Part shown: positions 48,314-58,767 of the stretch, piece after piece
Layout: every line of letters starts with the position of its first letter
Numbering within the stretch: position 1 is the first letter of the stretch
NCBI RefSeq assembly: GCF_020523605.1
Contig: NZ_JAJAQI010000021.1
Span: 1-64,000 of the forward strand
From: Roseicella aerolata
GTDB taxonomy: Bacteria; Pseudomonadota; Alphaproteobacteria; Acetobacterales; Acetobacteraceae
DNA length: 64,000 nt
Reading direction: 5' to 3'
Notes under the pieces: generated by a model
What the model saw: the letters and a program-made list of their open reading frames with translations, nothing else
Told to the model about the DNA's origin: nothing
The model's database searches: none
Program-made: the position numbers and the translations under genes

Positions 48314-49437
48314 GAGGCCCCGCCGTGGATCCCATCGTCATCGCCGCGGGCGGCACGGGCGGGCACATCTTCCCCGCCGAGGCGCTGGCCGCCGAACTGC
48401 TGGCGCGGGGCGAGCGCATCGCGCTGATGACCGATGCGCGCTCCTCCGCCTTCGACAGCCCGGCCTTCGCCAATGCCGAGCGCTTCGTGCTCAGGGGATC
48501 GGGCCTTTCGGGCCGCGGCGCGCTGCGGGCGGCCAAGGGCGCCATGGCGCTCGCCGCCGGCACGCTGCAGGCGCGCGGGCTGCTGCAGCGGCTGCACGCC
48601 GCCGCCGTGGTCGGCTTCGGCGGCTATCCGAGCGTCCCGCCCCTGCTCGCCGCGCTGACCATGTTCGGCGCGCGCCCCGCCACCGTGCTGCACGAGCAGA
48701 ACGCGGTCCTCGGCCGCGCCAATCGGCTGATCGCGCCGCGCGCCGACCTGCTCGCCCTCTCCCATGCCGCGACCGCCGGCGTGCCGAAGGGCGCGCGCAT
48801 CGAGGTGGTGGGCAATCCGGTCCGCCCCGCCCTCGCGGCGCTCGCCGGCGGCGGCTATCCGGGCACCGATGGCGCGCTGCGCCTGCTGGTGCTCGGCGGC
48901 TCGCTCGGCGCCCGGATCTTCGCCGATATCGTGCCGGAGGCGGTCGCCGCCCTGCCGGAGGCGCTGCGCGCCCGGCTGCTGGTCGCCCAGCAATGCCGGC
49001 CGGAGGACCTGAACCGGGTGCGGGAGGCCTATGCGGCCGCCGGCGTGCCGGCCGAGCTCTCCGCCTTCTTCCCCGATGTCGCCGGGCGGCTGGCCGGCGC
49101 GCATCTGGTGGTGGCGCGCGCGGGCGCCGGAACGGTCGCGGAACTCGCCTGCGCCGGGCGGCCCTCCATCCTGGTGCCGCTGCCGCACGCCATCGATGAC
49201 CACCAGGCCGCCAATGCCCGGGCGCTGGCCGAGGCGGGCGCCGCCATGGTCATGCCGCAGGCGGCGCTGACCCCGGCCGCGCTCTCCGCCCAACTGGCGA
49301 TGCTGCTGGGCGACCCCCGTGGCCTCGCCCGTGCCGCCGCGTCCGCCGCGAAGCTCGCCCAGCCGGAGGCGGCGCGGCGGCTCGCCGATCTCGTCCTCTC
49401 CCTCGTACGGGCCAAGGCCCGGCAGGATTCCCCCTGA
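48310..49437 (+). CDS. murG: UDP-GlcNAc:lipid I GlcNAc transferase
   Basis: The 375-residue peripheral membrane GT-B enzyme adds GlcNAc to lipid I to form lipid II. It has the N-terminal loop GGTGGHIFPAEALA, FGGYPSVPPLLAA, LHEQNAVLGRANR, VGNPVRP, the second loop GGSLGARIF and the donor-binding ARAGAGTVAELACAGRPS with DDHQAANA. The ATG at 48310 overlaps ftsW by four bases. The gene ends immediately before the murC start, with no base between. Confidence 0.97.
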   Translation: MRGPAVDPIVIAAGGTGGHIFPAEALAAELLARGERIALMTDARSSAFDSPAFANAERFVLRGSGLSGRGALRAAKGAMALAAGTLQARGLLQRLHAAAVVGFGGYPSVPPLLAALTMFGARPATVLHEQNAVLGRANRLIAPRADLLALSHAATAGVPKGARIEVVGNPVRPALAALAGGGYPGTDGALRLLVLGGSLGARIFADIVPEAVAALPEALRARLLVAQQCRPEDLNRVREAYAAAGVPAELSAFFPDVAGRLAGAHLVVARAGAGTVAELACAGRPSILVPLPHAIDDHQAANARALAEAGAAMVMPQAALTPAALSAQLAMLLGDPRGLARAAASAAKLAQPEAARRLADLVLSLVRAKARQDSP

Positions 49438-50874
49438 ATGCGCGCCCTGCCCCTCACCATCGGCCCCATCCATTTCGTCGGCATCGGCGGCATCGGCATG
49501 TCCGGCATCGCGGAGGTCCTGCACAACCTCGGCTACCAGGTGCAGGGCAGCGACATCGCCGAGGGCTACAATGTCGCCCGCCTGCGCGAGGCCGGCATCC
49601 CGGTCGCGGTCGGGCATGACGCGGAGAATCTGGGCGCGGCGCAGGTCGTCGTCGTCTCGACCGCGGTGAAGAAGGACAACCCCGAGGTCCAGGCGGCGCG
49701 CGCGCGCCTCATCCCGGTGGTGCGCCGGGCCGAGATGCTGGCCGAGCTGATGCGTCTGAAATGGTCCATCGCGGTCGGCGGCACCCATGGCAAGACCACC
49801 ACCACCAGCCTTGTCGCCTGCGTGCTGGAAGCCGCCAAGATCGACCCCACCGTCATCAATGGCGGCATCGTCAACGCCTATGGCACCAACACCCGCCTCG
49901 GCGAGGGCGAGTGGATGGTGGTGGAGGCGGATGAGAGCGACGGCTCCTTCCTCCGCCTGCCCTCCGTCGTGACGGTTGTCACCAACATGGATGCCGAGCA
50001 CCTGGACCACTGGGGCACGGCGGAGGCGATGAAAGAGGGCTACGCCCAGTTCGTCAGCAATATTCCGTTCTATGGTTTCGCGGTTCTCTGCCTCGACCAC
50101 CCCGAGGTGCAGGCGATGATTCCGAAGCTCGACCGCCGCATCGTGACCTACGGCTTCTCGCCGCAGGCCGATGTGCGGGCGGAGAAGCTGCTGACCGACC
50201 GCATGGGCGCGACCTTCACCGTTTCGGTACAGGACCGCGCGACGGGCCGCGTGCGCACGATGAAGCCGATGCGCCTGCCCATGCTCGGCCAGCACAATGT
50301 GCAGAACGCCCTGGCCGCCATCGCCGTTGGTGTCGAGATGGACATCGACGAGGAGACCATCCGCAGCGCGCTGGCGGGCTTCAAGGGCGTGAAGCGGCGC
50401 TTCACCCGCGTGGGCGAGGCCGGCGGCATCCAGGTGATCGACGATTACGGCCACCACCCCGTCGAGATCGCGGCGGTGCTGAAGGCGGCGCGCCAGGCCG
50501 GCGCGCGGGACGTGATCGCGGTGGTGCAGCCGCACCGCTATTCCCGCCTGGCGACGCTGTTCGAGGATTTCTGCACCTGCATGAACGATGCCGGCACGGT
50601 GATCGTCGCCGATGTCTATGCCGCGGGTGAGGCGCCCATCGAGGGCATGGACAAGGATTCGCTGGTGGAGGGCCTGCGCGCCCGCGGCCATCGCAGCGTG
50701 GTGCCGCTGCCGGGCCCCGATTCGCTGGCCGAGATGGTGAACGCCATCGCCAAGCCGGGCGACTATGTGGTCTGCCTCGGCGCCGGCAGCATCACCAACT
50801 GGGCGCATGCGCTGCCGGAACAGCTGATCGCGCTGCAGCCGGGCGGCCGCCTCGCCGCCGCGAGGCGCGCATGA
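49438..50874 (+). CDS. murC: UDP-MurNAc:L-alanine ligase
   Basis: The 478-residue cytoplasmic enzyme attaches L-Ala to UDP-MurNAc, the first amino acid of the stem peptide. Motifs are [55 protein letters not shown] and the C-terminal [14 protein letters not shown] with [10 protein letters not shown]. Length is standard. It abuts murG directly and overlaps murB by four bases. Confidence 0.98.
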   Translation: MRALPLTIGPIHFVGIGGIGMSGIAEVLHNLGYQVQGSDIAEGYNVARLREAGIPVAVGHDAENLGAAQVVVVSTAVKKDNPEVQAARARLIPVVRRAEMLAELMRLKWSIAVGGTHGKTTTTSLVACVLEAAKIDPTVINGGIVNAYGTNTRLGEGEWMVVEADESDGSFLRLPSVVTVVTNMDAEHLDHWGTAEAMKEGYAQFVSNIPFYGFAVLCLDHPEVQAMIPKLDRRIVTYGFSPQADVRAEKLLTDRMGATFTVSVQDRATGRVRTMKPMRLPMLGQHNVQNALAAIAVGVEMDIDEETIRSALAGFKGVKRRFTRVGEAGGIQVIDDYGHHPVEIAAVLKAARQAGARDVIAVVQPHRYSRLATLFEDFCTCMNDAGTVIVADVYAAGEAPIEGMDKDSLVEGLRARGHRSVVPLPGPDSLAEMVNAIAKPGDYVVCLGAGSITNWAHALPEQLIALQPGGRLAAARRA

Positions 50875-51824
50875 GCACGCGGATGAGCGATCGGGCGATT
50901 CCTGCCATCCGCGGCCGCGTGCAGGCCGGGGCACCGCTTGCGCCCTTCACCTGGTTCCGCGTCGGCGGGCCGGCGGAGTGGCTGGTGCGGCCGGCGGACG
51001 AGCAGGATCTGGTGGCGCTGCTGGCGGGCCTGCCGGCCGGCATGCCGCTGGCGGTGCTCGGCGCCGCCTCCAACCTCATCATCCGCGATGGCGGCCTGCC
51101 GGGCGTGGCGCTGCGCCTCGGCGGCGCCTTCGGCCAGGTGATGGCCGAGGCGGACGGCGTCGTCGCCGGCGCCGCGGCGCTGGACATGACCGTCGCGCAG
51201 CATGCCGCGGCGGCGGGGCTCGCGGGCCTGGAGTTCCTCTCCGGCATCCCGGGCAGCATCGGCGGCGCGGTCGCGATGAATGCCGGCGCCTATGGGGCCG
51301 AGGTGAAGGACGTGCTGGACTGGGCGGAGGTGGCGACCGCGGAGGGCATCCGCCGGCTGCCCGCCGCCGATTTCGCCTTCGCCTACCGCCACGCCACGCT
51401 GCCGCCCCGCGCCGTCATCACCCGCGCGCGCTTCCATGCGCGGCCGGGCGATGCCGCGCAGATCGCCGCCCGCATGGAGGAGATCAAGGCGACGCGCGAG
51501 GCGACGCAGCCCGTGCGCGCCCGCACCGGCGGCTCCACCTTCAAGAACCCGCCGGGCGCCCGGGCCTGGGCGCTGATCGACGCCGCCGGCTGCCGTGGCC
51601 TCGCGCGCGGCGCCGCGCAGGTCTCGGAGAAGCACTGCAACTTCCTGCTCAACACCGGCGGCGCGACCGCCGCCGAGCTGGAGGGCCTGGGCGAGGAGGT
51701 GCGCGCGCGCGTGCTGGCGCAGTCGGGCGTGGCGCTCGAATGGGAAATCAGGCGCATCGGCGTGACGGAGCCGGGCGCCCCGATGCAGGCCTCCGGCCCT
51801 TCGGTCATCGGAGCGGAAGAATGA
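50871..51824 (+). CDS. murB: UDP-N-acetylenolpyruvoylglucosamine reductase
   Basis: The 317-residue FAD enzyme reduces UDP-GlcNAc-enolpyruvate to UDP-MurNAc with NADPH. It shows [49 protein letters not shown] (FAD contacts, in two blocks) and [12 protein letters not shown] with the catalytic Ser. The C-terminal segment is [16 protein letters not shown]. The distribution of motifs fits type IIa-like enzymes common in alphaproteobacteria. ATGA overlaps occur at both ends. Confidence 0.97.
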   Translation: MSTRMSDRAIPAIRGRVQAGAPLAPFTWFRVGGPAEWLVRPADEQDLVALLAGLPAGMPLAVLGAASNLIIRDGGLPGVALRLGGAFGQVMAEADGVVAGAAALDMTVAQHAAAAGLAGLEFLSGIPGSIGGAVAMNAGAYGAEVKDVLDWAEVATAEGIRRLPAADFAFAYRHATLPPRAVITRARFHARPGDAAQIAARMEEIKATREATQPVRARTGGSTFKNPPGARAWALIDAAGCRGLARGAAQVSEKHCNFLLNTGGATAAELEGLGEEVRARVLAQSGVALEWEIRRIGVTEPGAPMQASGPSVIGAEE

Positions 51825-52741
51825 CCCGCGTCGCGGTCCTCTATGGCGGCATCTCGGCGGAGCGGGAGGTCAGCCTCTCCTCCGGCACGCAGTGCATCGC
51901 CGCGCTGCGCGAGGCGGGCTTCGAGGTGACGCCGATCGAGGTCGGCGCCGACCTCGCCGCCACCATCGCCGCCCTCACCGTGGCGAAACCGGATGTCGTC
52001 TTCAACACCCTGCATGGCCGGTTCGGCGAGGATGGCTGCATCCAGGGCGTGCTGGACTGGCTGCAGCTTCCCTATACCGGCTCGGGCGTCCGCGCCTCCG
52101 CCATCGCCATGGACAAGCCGGCCGCCAAGGCGGTGCTCGCCGCCGCCGGCCTGCCGCTGGCGGAGCACAGGCTGGTCACGCCGGAGGAGCTGGAGGCGGC
52201 CGATCCCATGCCGCGCCCCTTCGTGGTGAAGCCGCCGAATGAGGGCTCCTCGGTCGGCGTGACCATCCTGCGGGAGGGCGACAACCGGCGCGCGACGATC
52301 GCCCGCGAATGGCACTTCGGCCCCCATGTCATGGTGGAACCCTTCATTCCTGGCCGCGAGCTGACCGTGGCCGTGATGGGCGACCGTGCCCTGGCGGTGA
52401 CCGAGATCGCCACGCATCTCCAGTTCTATGACTATGAGGCGAAATACGCCGATGGCGGCAGCCGCCACGTGATCCCGGCGCAGATCGACCCGCGAGCGAC
52501 CGCCGCGGCGATGGCGGCCGCGGTCGCGGCGCATCGCGCCCTCGGCTGCCGCGGCGTCTCCCGCGCCGATTTCCGCTATGACGACACGGCCGGCGAACCC
52601 GGCCGCCTCTATCTGCTCGAGGTCAACACCCAGCCCGGCATGACCGCGACCTCGCTGGTGCCGGAACAGGCCGCGCATGTCGGCATCCCCTTCCCCGCGC
52701 TCTGCGCCTGGATGGTGGAGCAGGCCCGCCATGGCCCCTAG
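51821..52741 (+). CDS. ddl: D-alanine-D-alanine ligase
   Basis: The 306-residue ATP-grasp enzyme makes the D-Ala-D-Ala dipeptide used by MurF. Motifs include [70 protein letters not shown] and [19 protein letters not shown]. It is a DdlB-like form placed in the dcw cluster. It overlaps murB by four bases and ftsQ by eleven. Confidence 0.97.
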   Translation: MTRVAVLYGGISAEREVSLSSGTQCIAALREAGFEVTPIEVGADLAATIAALTVAKPDVVFNTLHGRFGEDGCIQGVLDWLQLPYTGSGVRASAIAMDKPAAKAVLAAAGLPLAEHRLVTPEELEAADPMPRPFVVKPPNEGSSVGVTILREGDNRRATIAREWHFGPHVMVEPFIPGRELTVAVMGDRALAVTEIATHLQFYDYEAKYADGGSRHVIPAQIDPRATAAAMAAAVAAHRALGCRGVSRADFRYDDTAGEPGRLYLLEVNTQPGMTATSLVPEQAAHVGIPFPALCAWMVEQARHGP

Positions 52742-53639
52742 CCCGGCCCGCACCCGGCGCGATGGCGGCGGCCGCAGCCGCGCCGCGGTCAGCAGCGTGC
52801 CGCAGCGGCCCTCCTCGCTGCGGCTCTGGCTGCGCCGCCGGCGCAACCTGCTGCGCCCGGCCGGCCTCGGCCTGCTCGGCGCCGGTGCCCTCGTCGCGGC
52901 CGGCCTCGCGGTGATGGCGGCCGACCCCTATGGTCGCCTCGCCGCCCTCTGGGACGGCGCGGCGGAAATCGCCGCGAGCGGCGGGCTGCAGGTGAAGGAA
53001 GTCACGCTGGAGGGCATCCACAACACCCCGCCCGAGCTGGTGCGGGAGGCGTTGGCGGTGCGCCGCGGCGACCCCATGCTCGCCTTCGACCCGCATGAGG
53101 CGAAGGAGCGGCTGGAGCTGATTGCCTGGGTGGAGCGCGCGCATGTCGAGCGTCACCTGCCCGGCAGCATCCGCGTCCGGCTGCAGGAACGCCAGCCCTT
53201 CGCCATCTGGCAGCGCGAGGGGAAATTCTCGGTCATCGACCGGGAGGGCAAGGTGGTCGCGACCGAGAATGTCGGCGCCTTCGGCCGCCTGCCGCTGGTC
53301 GTCGGACCCGGCGCCGACCGCGCCGCGGCGCCCATGGTGGATGCGCTGCGCGGCGCGCCGGAGGTGCAGGAGCGCGTGCACGCCCTGGTGCGCGTCTCCG
53401 AGCGGCGGTGGAACCTCAGGCTGCGCAACGGCGCCGATGTACTGCTGCCGGAAGGGCAGGAGCCGGCGGCGATCACCCGGCTCGCGGAGTTGCAGAAGGT
53501 CCAGGGGCTGCTCGACCGGCCGCTGGTGGCGATCGACCTCCGCCTGCCGGACAAGCTGGTGCTGCGCCTGCCGCCCGGGCAGCAGCCGGCCGAGCAGCAG
53601 GCGCCCGCCACCCAGCGCGGAAGGAGCGGACGCGGATGA
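52731..53639 (+). CDS. ftsQ: Cell division protein FtsQ
   Basis: The 302-residue bitopic protein links early and late divisome components. A long Arg-rich cytoplasmic head (about 40 residues) precedes the membrane helix ([18 protein letters not shown]). The POTRA domain begins with [20 protein letters not shown] and contains [17 protein letters not shown]. The beta domain has [20 protein letters not shown] in sequence. The tail is Gln/Pro-rich. I chose the ATG at 52731, which overlaps ddl by 11 bases; the frame extends upstream but inside ddl. Confidence 0.94.
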   Translation: MAPSPARTRRDGGGRSRAAVSSVPQRPSSLRLWLRRRRNLLRPAGLGLLGAGALVAAGLAVMAADPYGRLAALWDGAAEIAASGGLQVKEVTLEGIHNTPPELVREALAVRRGDPMLAFDPHEAKERLELIAWVERAHVERHLPGSIRVRLQERQPFAIWQREGKFSVIDREGKVVATENVGAFGRLPLVVGPGADRAAAPMVDALRGAPEVQERVHALVRVSERRWNLRLRNGADVLLPEGQEPAAITRLAELQKVQGLLDRPLVAIDLRLPDKLVLRLPPGQQPAEQQAPATQRGRSGRG

Positions 53640-54931
53640 ACCAGCTCGCCCGCCTGCCGCCCGCCATCGATCCGCCGGCGCCGAGCCGCCGCCGCCGCGG
53701 CGCCAAGCCTGGCACCTTCGGCGTGCTCGACATCGGCACCACCAAGATCGTCTGCATCATCGCCCGCATCGAGAATGACGGCGAGCCGCGCGCCCTCGGC
53801 TTCGGCTGGCAGCGGGCGCGCGGCATCAAGGGCGGCAGCATCATCGACCTGGAGGAGGCCGAGCGCGCCATCCGCGCCGCGGTCGGCCAGGCCGAGGACA
53901 TGGCCGACACCCAGCTGAAGAGCGTGGTGGTCAATCTCTCCTGCGGCCAGCCCGAATCGCGCCACCAGAACATCCAGTGGCCGATCAACGGCCGCGCGGT
54001 GACCGAGGCCGATCTGCGCGCCATCCTGCATGAAGGGCGCCGGCGCAGCGCGGAGGACGGGCGGGAGACGGTGCATGCCTTTCCGCTCGGCTTCACCGTG
54101 GATGCGACGCCGGGCGCCAATGATCCGCGCGGGATGATCTGCGACCAGCTCATCGCGCGGCTGCACCTGGTGGATGCGGCCCAGGCCGCGCTGCGCAACC
54201 TCGGCGCCTGCCTGCTGCGCTGCGACCTCGAGGTGCAGGAACTGGTCTCCGCCCCCTTCGCCGCCGGCCTTGCCACGCTGGTGGAGGATGAGAAGCAGCT
54301 CGGCGCCACGGTCATCGACATGGGCGGTGGCACCACCTCCTTCGCCGTCTTCGCCGAGGGCCACCTGCTGCACACCGCGCAGCTCCCGGTCGGCGGCTGG
54401 CATGTGACGAACGACCTGGCGCGGCTGCTCTCGACGCCGGTCGCGCATGCCGAACGGCTGAAGACGCTGCATGGCGGCGTGCTCGGCGCGCCGGAGGACG
54501 AGAAGGAATGGCTGCCCGTGCCGCTGGTGGGGGAGGAGGACGACCAGATCGCCCGCATCCCACGCGCCATGGTGGTCGGCATCATCCGGCCCCGGCTGGA
54601 AGAGACCTTCGAGCTGATCAAGGACCGGCTCGACGCGGCCGGCCTCAGCCAGGAGATGGGCCGCCGCGTGGTGCTGACCGGCGGCGCCAGCCAGCTGGTC
54701 GGGGCGCGGGAACTCGCGGCCCGCGTGCTGGACCGCCAGGTGCGCAGCGGCCGGCCGCATCCGGTGCGCGGCCTGCCGGAGACGGCGCAGGGCCCCGCCT
54801 TCGCCGCGCCGCTCGGCCTGCTCACCTGGTGCGCCGGCGAAGGCCGGCCGCTGATCGACCTGTTGCCCGGCCTCGACCGCCCGCCGGGCCTGTTCCGCCG
54901 CATCGTCAATTGGCTCCGGGATCGCGCCTGA
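53636..54931 (+). CDS. ftsA: Cell division protein FtsA
   Basis: The 431-residue actin-like protein tethers FtsZ to the membrane and recruits later divisome proteins. It has a basic Pro-rich N-terminal extension of about 25 residues, the phosphate-1 motif FGVLDIGTTKIVCIIA and the 1C subdomain. The phosphate-2 motif is VIDMGGGTTSFAVF and the adenosine motif is VVLTGGASQLVG. The C-terminal amphipathic membrane helix is LFRRIVNWLRDRA. It overlaps ftsQ by four bases and ends the gap-free run of the dcw operon. Confidence 0.97.
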   Translation: MNQLARLPPAIDPPAPSRRRRGAKPGTFGVLDIGTTKIVCIIARIENDGEPRALGFGWQRARGIKGGSIIDLEEAERAIRAAVGQAEDMADTQLKSVVVNLSCGQPESRHQNIQWPINGRAVTEADLRAILHEGRRRSAEDGRETVHAFPLGFTVDATPGANDPRGMICDQLIARLHLVDAAQAALRNLGACLLRCDLEVQELVSAPFAAGLATLVEDEKQLGATVIDMGGGTTSFAVFAEGHLLHTAQLPVGGWHVTNDLARLLSTPVAHAERLKTLHGGVLGAPEDEKEWLPVPLVGEEDDQIARIPRAMVVGIIRPRLEETFELIKDRLDAAGLSQEMGRRVVLTGGASQLVGARELAARVLDRQVRSGRPHPVRGLPETAQGPAFAAPLGLLTWCAGEGRPLIDLLPGLDRPPGLFRRIVNWLRDRA

Positions 54932-55047
54932 TGATGGAGTCAGGACACACCCCGCCGGAAATTCCTGTGGATGAAATTCGACTCACGGTTTCGTTACCAG
55001 GACACGAATCGCTTCACGCCGCTAGGAACGCCTGAGGAGATGCCCGC
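54932..55047 (+). promoter_or_regulatory. ftsA-ftsZ intergenic region, possible ftsZ promoter
   Basis: This is the first gap in the operon. It is AT-richer than its surroundings and contains a direct repeat CAGGACAC (54941-54948 and 54998-55005) and a short palindrome GGAAATTCC (54957-54965). Separate control of ftsZ is plausible. I could not assign -35 and -10 boxes. GAGGAG lies just before the ftsZ start. Confidence 0.35.
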
Positions 55048-56601
55048 ATGACGCTCAACCTCACCCTGCCCGTCGCCCAGCACACCGATTTCAGCCCGCG
55101 CATCACCGTCATCGGGGTCGGCGGCGGCGGTACCAATGCGGTCAACAACATGATCGCCATGGGCCTGGAGGGCGTGGAGTTCGTGGTGGCGAACACCGAT
55201 GCGCAGTCGCTCATGCACAGCAAGGCGGAGCGCCGCGTGCAGCTCGGCCCGCACCTGACGCAGGGGCTCGGCGCCGGTGCGAAGCCGGAGATCGGCCGCG
55301 CCGCGGCGGAGGAAGCGACCGAGGAGCTGGCGAAGCACCTCGATGGCTGCCACATGGTCTTCGTCACCGCCGGCATGGGCGGCGGCACCGGCACCGGCGC
55401 GGCGCCGGTGATCGCCCGGATGGCGCGCGAGCGGGGCGTGCTGACGGTCGGCGTGGTGACCAAGCCCTTCGACTTCGAGGGACCGAAGCGCAAGCGCGGC
55501 GCCGATATGGGCATCGAGGAGCTGCAGCAGCATGTCGACACGCTGATCGTCATCCCGAACCAGAACCTGTTCAGGATGGCGAATGAGCGCACGACCTTCG
55601 CCGAGGCCTTCAAGATGGCCGATGCCGTGCTGTACGACGGCGTGCGCGGCGTGACCGACCTGATGATCAAGCCGGGCCTGGTGAATCTCGACTTCGCCGA
55701 TATCCGCACCGTCATGGCGGAGATGGGCAAGGCAATGATGGGCACCGGCGAGGCCGAGGGCGACGACCGCGCAGTGAAGGCGGCCGAGAAGGCGATCAGC
55801 AACCCGCTGCTCGACGACGCCTCCCTGCGCGGCGCCCGCGGCGTGCTGATCAACATCACCGGCGGCTACGACATGACCCTGTTCGAGGTCGACGAGGCCG
55901 CGAACCGCATCCGCAAGGAAGTGGACGAGGACGCCAACATCATCTTCGGCTCCTCGGTCGAGGAGGACCTGAACGGAAGGCTGCGCGTCTCCGTCGTCGC
56001 CACCGGCATCGATGCGGTGGTGCCGCAGCCCGTCGCCGGGGCGAAGCCGGAGGGGCTGACCGTGGTCCCCGGCGGCCGCACCGCCGGTGCCACGGGCCGT
56101 CCGGCCGTCGCCCAGGCGCCGGCCAGCCAGCCCGGCCCCACCCAGGCGCAGCGCCGCGCGGTGAACATCCCCGGCTCCTTCCTCCGCCCCGCCGTGAATG
56201 CCGGCCCGATGCCGGTCACCGAGCCGGTCCCGCAGGTGGTCGGCCCGGTGCCGGTGCCGGTGCCGGTCGATGAGCCGCAGGTCGTCGCCGCCCCGGTGGT
56301 GATGACCCCGGCCCCCTCCCCTAGTTCGGAGCCGGCCCGGCGCCCGGCGCCTGTGGTCGGCCCGGCCGAGGCGCGGCCCGCCCCTTCGGCGCCGGCCTCG
56401 ACCGGCGGCGCCTTCCGCAACCTGTTCCGCAATGTCACGGGCGGCGGGCTGATGCGGCGGACCCTGCCGGAGCCGGCCCCGGCGCCGGTCGCCCAGCAGC
56501 TGGTGCCCGAGGCACCGGCCGGCCGCCCGGCGACGCGCGCCCCGCAGCAGGATGACATGGGCCTCGACATCCCGACCTTCCTGCGCCGCCAGTCGAACTG
56601 A
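55048..56601 (+). CDS. ftsZ: Cell division GTPase FtsZ
   Basis: The 517-residue tubulin homologue forms the Z-ring. The GTP loop GGGTGTG spans residues 111-117. [15 protein letters not shown] near the start and the T7 loop region [11 protein letters not shown] are intact. A Pro/Ala/Val-rich linker of about 180 residues follows the GTPase core, long but typical for alphaproteobacteria. The last residues, [11 protein letters not shown], are the conserved C-terminal peptide that binds FtsA. Length exceeds the 380 residues of E. coli FtsZ because of the linker. A strong terminator follows. Confidence 0.98.
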   Translation: MTLNLTLPVAQHTDFSPRITVIGVGGGGTNAVNNMIAMGLEGVEFVVANTDAQSLMHSKAERRVQLGPHLTQGLGAGAKPEIGRAAAEEATEELAKHLDGCHMVFVTAGMGGGTGTGAAPVIARMARERGVLTVGVVTKPFDFEGPKRKRGADMGIEELQQHVDTLIVIPNQNLFRMANERTTFAEAFKMADAVLYDGVRGVTDLMIKPGLVNLDFADIRTVMAEMGKAMMGTGEAEGDDRAVKAAEKAISNPLLDDASLRGARGVLINITGGYDMTLFEVDEAANRIRKEVDEDANIIFGSSVEEDLNGRLRVSVVATGIDAVVPQPVAGAKPEGLTVVPGGRTAGATGRPAVAQAPASQPGPTQAQRRAVNIPGSFLRPAVNAGPMPVTEPVPQVVGPVPVPVPVDEPQVVAAPVVMTPAPSPSSEPARRPAPVVGPAEARPAPSAPASTGGAFRNLFRNVTGGGLMRRTLPEPAPAPVAQQLVPEAPAGRPATRAPQQDDMGLDIPTFLRRQSN

Positions 56602-56627
56602 GCCCGGCCGGCATCCCGGTCATGGCA

Positions 56628-56657
56628 GCCGCCGCGGGCAACCGCGGCGGCTTTTTT
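56628..56657 (+). terminator. Rho-independent terminator after ftsZ
   Basis: GCCGCCGCGG (56628-56637), loop GCAA, CCGCGGCGGC (56642-56651) is followed by TTTTTT (56652-56657). This is a textbook intrinsic terminator 26 bases after the ftsZ stop and marks the end of the dcw transcript. Confidence 0.92.
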
Positions 56658-56824
56658 CGCGCCACGGTCCGGCCACATTTTGCAGCGCCAAAAAGAGGCA
56701 AATTCAAGGCCTTGCAGCGTAATATGAGGAAACAAGGCTTTATTCGCCGCAGCGCAAATACAGTGCCACTTATGCGCTGGGAGTCCTGCCGGAAGGCATG
56801 GATCCAGGGTTCGCAGAGGCAGGC

Positions 56825-57799
56825 ATGGACGGTTACATCGCGCTTGAGACAGGTCGCCGCCGGACGCTGAAGGCCGCCATCGGCTGCGTCGGCATCGGCC
56901 TGCACAGCGGCCGTCGCGTGGCGCTCACCCTGCGCCCCGCTGCCGCCGGCACCGGCATCCGCTTCCACCGCACCGATATCGGGCTGGAGATTCCGGCGAT
57001 CTTCGACCATGTGGTCGATACCCGCCTCTGCACCGTACTGGCCTCGCCCGAGGCGCCGCAGCACCGCATCGGCACGGTCGAGCATGTCATGGCCGCGCTG
57101 GCCGGCTGCGGCGTGGACGATGCCGTGATCGAGCTCGACGGGCCGGAAGTGCCGATCCTGGACGGCTCCGCCGCTCCCTTCGTCTTCCTGATCGACTGCG
57201 TCGGCCTCACCGCCCATGGCGGATTCGGCAGCGGCAAGGCGGAGGCGATTGAGGTGCTGCGCCCGGTCCGGGTGCAGGAGGGCGAGGGCCCGAACGCCGC
57301 CTGGGCGGTGCTCTCGCCCACCGGCGGCGACCGGTTCGAGGCCGCGCTGACCATCGACTTCCCGAACACCGCCATCGGCCGGCAGTCCCTCTCGCTGCGG
57401 CTCTCCCCGCAGGTCTTCCGCGCCGGACTCGCCGATGCGCGGACCTTCACCCTGGCGGAGGATGTGGCGCGGCTTCGCGCCGCCGGCCTCGCGCTCGGCG
57501 GCAGCCTGGCGAATGCCGTGGTGGTGGACGGGCCGGCGGTGCTCAATCCGGGCGGGCTGCGCCGGCCGGATGAGTTCGTGCGGCACAAGATGCTGGATGT
57601 GGTGGGCGACCTGGCGCTGGCGGGCGCGCCGATTCGCGGCCGCTTCAGCGGCCACCGCTCCGGCCATGCGCTGAACAACAGGCTGCTCCGGGCGCTCTTC
57701 GCGGACCACGCCAACTGGCGCGCCCTGCCGGCCGGCGCCTCGGTCGAGGGCGGCGGGCGCGTGCCGGTGGCCGCTGCCGCCGCCGCTGCCGTCGCCTGA
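56825..57799 (+). CDS. lpxC: UDP-3-O-acyl-N-acetylglucosamine deacetylase
   Basis: The 324-residue zinc enzyme commits UDP-acyl-GlcNAc to lipid A synthesis. Zinc ligands are His in GTVEHVMAAL, and His and Asp in VRHKMLDVVGD; the catalytic His lies in SGHRSGHALNN. GCVGIGLHSGRRV, the ELDGPEVPILDGSA stretch and DARTFTLAEDV are also diagnostic. I chose the ATG at 56825 (AGAGG nearby); an in-frame ATG at 56798 would add nine residues. The C-terminus ends in an Ala-rich tail. The AT-rich region at 56680-56775, after the ftsZ terminator, should hold its promoter. Confidence 0.96.
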   Translation: MDGYIALETGRRRTLKAAIGCVGIGLHSGRRVALTLRPAAAGTGIRFHRTDIGLEIPAIFDHVVDTRLCTVLASPEAPQHRIGTVEHVMAALAGCGVDDAVIELDGPEVPILDGSAAPFVFLIDCVGLTAHGGFGSGKAEAIEVLRPVRVQEGEGPNAAWAVLSPTGGDRFEAALTIDFPNTAIGRQSLSLRLSPQVFRAGLADARTFTLAEDVARLRAAGLALGGSLANAVVVDGPAVLNPGGLRRPDEFVRHKMLDVVGDLALAGAPIRGRFSGHRSGHALNNRLLRALFADHANWRALPAGASVEGGGRVPVAAAAAAAVA

Positions 57800-57881
57800 C
57801 CCATCCCGCCGGGGCGCGCGCCGGTCCTGTGGACCGGCGCAGCGGCGTGCTATAGAGCCGGCCAGATCCAGCGACCGGGCC

Positions 57882-58742
57882 ATGATGATTCGACGCGTTC
57901 CCCCCCTGCTCGTCCTCTGTCTCGGCCTGGCCGCCCTGCCGGGCTGCTCCTGGTTCGGCAATTGGGATGGCAAGCAGAGCTCGCTCGACGCCGAGCGGCG
58001 CGTCGTCAACGCCACCGTGGACCAGACGCCGGAAGGGCTCTATGCCGCCGGCGTGGAGGCGCTGCAGGCCCGCCGCTTCCCTGCCGCGGTGGATTATTTC
58101 GACCAGATCGAGCGCGAACACCCCTATTCCACCTGGGCGACCAATGCGAAGCTGATGTCGGCCTATGCCGAGTATCAGCGCAACCGCTACACCGAGGCCA
58201 TCGGCGCGCTGGACCGCTTCATCCAGCTGCACCCGGCGCATCGCGACATCGCCTATGCCTTCTATCTGCGCGCCCTGTCCTATTACGAGCAGATCGCCGA
58301 TGCGCAGCGCGACCAGCGCACCACGGAACAGGCCCTGGCAGCGTTGCAGGACGTGGTGAACCGCTTCCCCGACACCGCCTATGCCCGCGACGCACGCCTC
58401 AAGATCGATCTCGGCCGTGACCATCTCGCGGGCAAGGAGATGAATGTCGGCCGCTTCTACCAGCGCCAGCGGCTCTACGCCGCGGCGATCGGCCGCTTCC
58501 GCCGGGTGGTGGAGGAGTACCAGACCACCAACCACGTGCCGGAGGCCCTGCACCGCCTGACCGAGATCTACCTGACGCTCGGCCTGACGGAGGAGGCGCG
58601 GAAGTCCGCTTCGGTGCTCGGGCACAACTTCCCGGGCAGCCCCTGGTACCAGGACAGCTACGCGCTGCTGGTGGCGGGCGCGGAGCGGGCGCCGGAGGAC
58701 CGGCCGGGCTTGGTCCGCCGGGCCTGGAACTGGGTTTTTTGA
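57882..58742 (+). CDS. bamD: Outer membrane assembly lipoprotein BamD
   Basis: The 286-residue lipoprotein is part of the BAM complex that inserts beta-barrel proteins. The signal ends in lipobox LPGC, giving a lipidated Cys near residue 22. TPR-like repeats follow: LYAAGVEALQARRFPAAVDYF, the AYAEYQRNRYTEAIGALDRF unit and AYAFYLRALSYYEQ. RRLYAAAIGRFRRVVEEYQ-like repeats close the domain in the family order. The order lpxC-bamD-recN is common in alphaproteobacteria. Confidence 0.95.
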   Translation: MMIRRVPPLLVLCLGLAALPGCSWFGNWDGKQSSLDAERRVVNATVDQTPEGLYAAGVEALQARRFPAAVDYFDQIEREHPYSTWATNAKLMSAYAEYQRNRYTEAIGALDRFIQLHPAHRDIAYAFYLRALSYYEQIADAQRDQRTTEQALAALQDVVNRFPDTAYARDARLKIDLGRDHLAGKEMNVGRFYQRQRLYAAAIGRFRRVVEEYQTTNHVPEALHRLTEIYLTLGLTEEARKSASVLGHNFPGSPWYQDSYALLVAGAERAPEDRPGLVRRAWNWVF

Positions 58743-58767
58743 GGGCAGGGCGGACCGCGCGCCCGGC

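Noticed and set aside
48217-50934. 905-codon reverse frame across murG-murC
   Set aside because: It is antisense to two complete Mur enzymes and is compositional.
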